Shown here: piece by piece, positions 36,862 to 36,953 of the stretch
Layout: every line of letters begins with the position of its first letter
Numbering within the stretch: the stretch's first letter is position 1
Made by a program: the position numbers and the translations under genes
Source: Bacillota bacterium
Lineage (GTDB): Bacteria; Bacillota; DTU030; DUMP01
Reading direction: 5' to 3'
Assembly: GCA_030154105.1 (NCBI GenBank)
Contig: JASKKP010000020.1
Location: 1 to 36,953 of the forward strand
DNA: 36,953 bases
The notes under the pieces: model-generated
What the model was told of the DNA's origin: nothing
Databases searched by the model: none
What the model saw: the letters and a program-made list of their open reading frames with translations, nothing else

Positions 36862-36953
36862 TGCGCCCGGCATGGGCGCTGCCTATAGGGTGCAAGTCCC
36901 GAACGGCGAAGGTAGCAGTAGCCGTAGCTTAAGGCAAGGGTGTCCGCCGCGAG
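36861..36953 (+). mobile_element. Group IIC intron, 5' end (domain I), truncated by the window edge
   Basis: From GTGCGCCCGGCATGGGCGC onward the sequence follows the 5' end of bacterial group IIC introns such as the one from Oceanobacillus iheyensis. Shared blocks are CTATAGGGTG.AAGTCCCGAAC, GAAGG.AG.AGTA, TAGCTTAA.GCAAGGGTGTCC. These belong to domain I. The expected reverse transcriptase/maturase gene and domains II-VI lie beyond the window. The insertion point directly after a terminator hairpin is the known habit of class C introns. Confidence 0.88.

Overview
The window reads as chromosomal DNA of a GC-rich, spore-forming, probably thermophilic member of the Clostridia (Moorella/Thermoanaerobacterales-like). 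This is inferred from strong Shine-Dalgarno sequences, many GTG and TTG starts, a CotJC-like spore coat protein tail, a WalRK two-component system, a YlxY-type deacetylase homologue, SLH-domain surface protein and a bacterial V-type ATPase. No species can be named from the sequence alone.

Layout. 1-4090: the end of a spore coat gene and its terminator, an acyl-ACP thioesterase, a large exported YcdB/SLH protein and a GNAT acetyltransferase. 4180-6886 (minus strand): a FliK-like protein, a free-standing FlhB C-terminal domain and a class-III PLP enzyme. 6887-7624: a possibly decayed small reading frame and a HEAT-repeat protein. 7648-9789 (minus strand): a four-gene operon behind a fluoride riboswitch, with an unknown helical protein, a DUF6062-type CxxC protein, the CrcB fluoride channel and a DUF190 protein. 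A tRNA-Thr(CGT) with its own promoter and terminator diverges from it. 10060-15463: a small unknown protein, speE-speB polyamine genes, an M23 peptidase with LysM and G5 domains, CheR and the YlxY-like deacetylase.

15464-18080 is a 600-base intergenic region with promoter-like and terminator-like elements, followed by an NHL-repeat lipoprotein and a membrane-anchored metallopeptidase. 18142-34734 is the most striking layout. It contains walR-walK-yycH-yycI, a complete nine-gene V-type ATPase operon (order G/H, I, K, E, C, F, A, B, D; same as E. hirae ntpFIKECGABD), then an HtrA protease, a biotin-dependent carboxyltransferase subunit, and rlmH. In Bacillus the order is walR-walK-walH-walI-walJ-htrC-rlmH. 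Here the V-ATPase sits between walI and htrA, and walJ is absent. The rotor subunit keeps the residues that bind Na+ in the E. hirae enzyme, so Na+ coupling is predicted.

34928-36953: a LUD-domain (LutC-like) protein, a lipoprotein built of two tandem repeats, a long terminator-like hairpin, and the 5' end of a group IIC intron inserted directly at that hairpin and running off the window.

The observations I rate highest are the two uncharacterised genes placed under a fluoride riboswitch together with crcB, and the V-ATPase lodged inside the wal cluster. I found no CRISPR array, transposase, prophage or rRNA.
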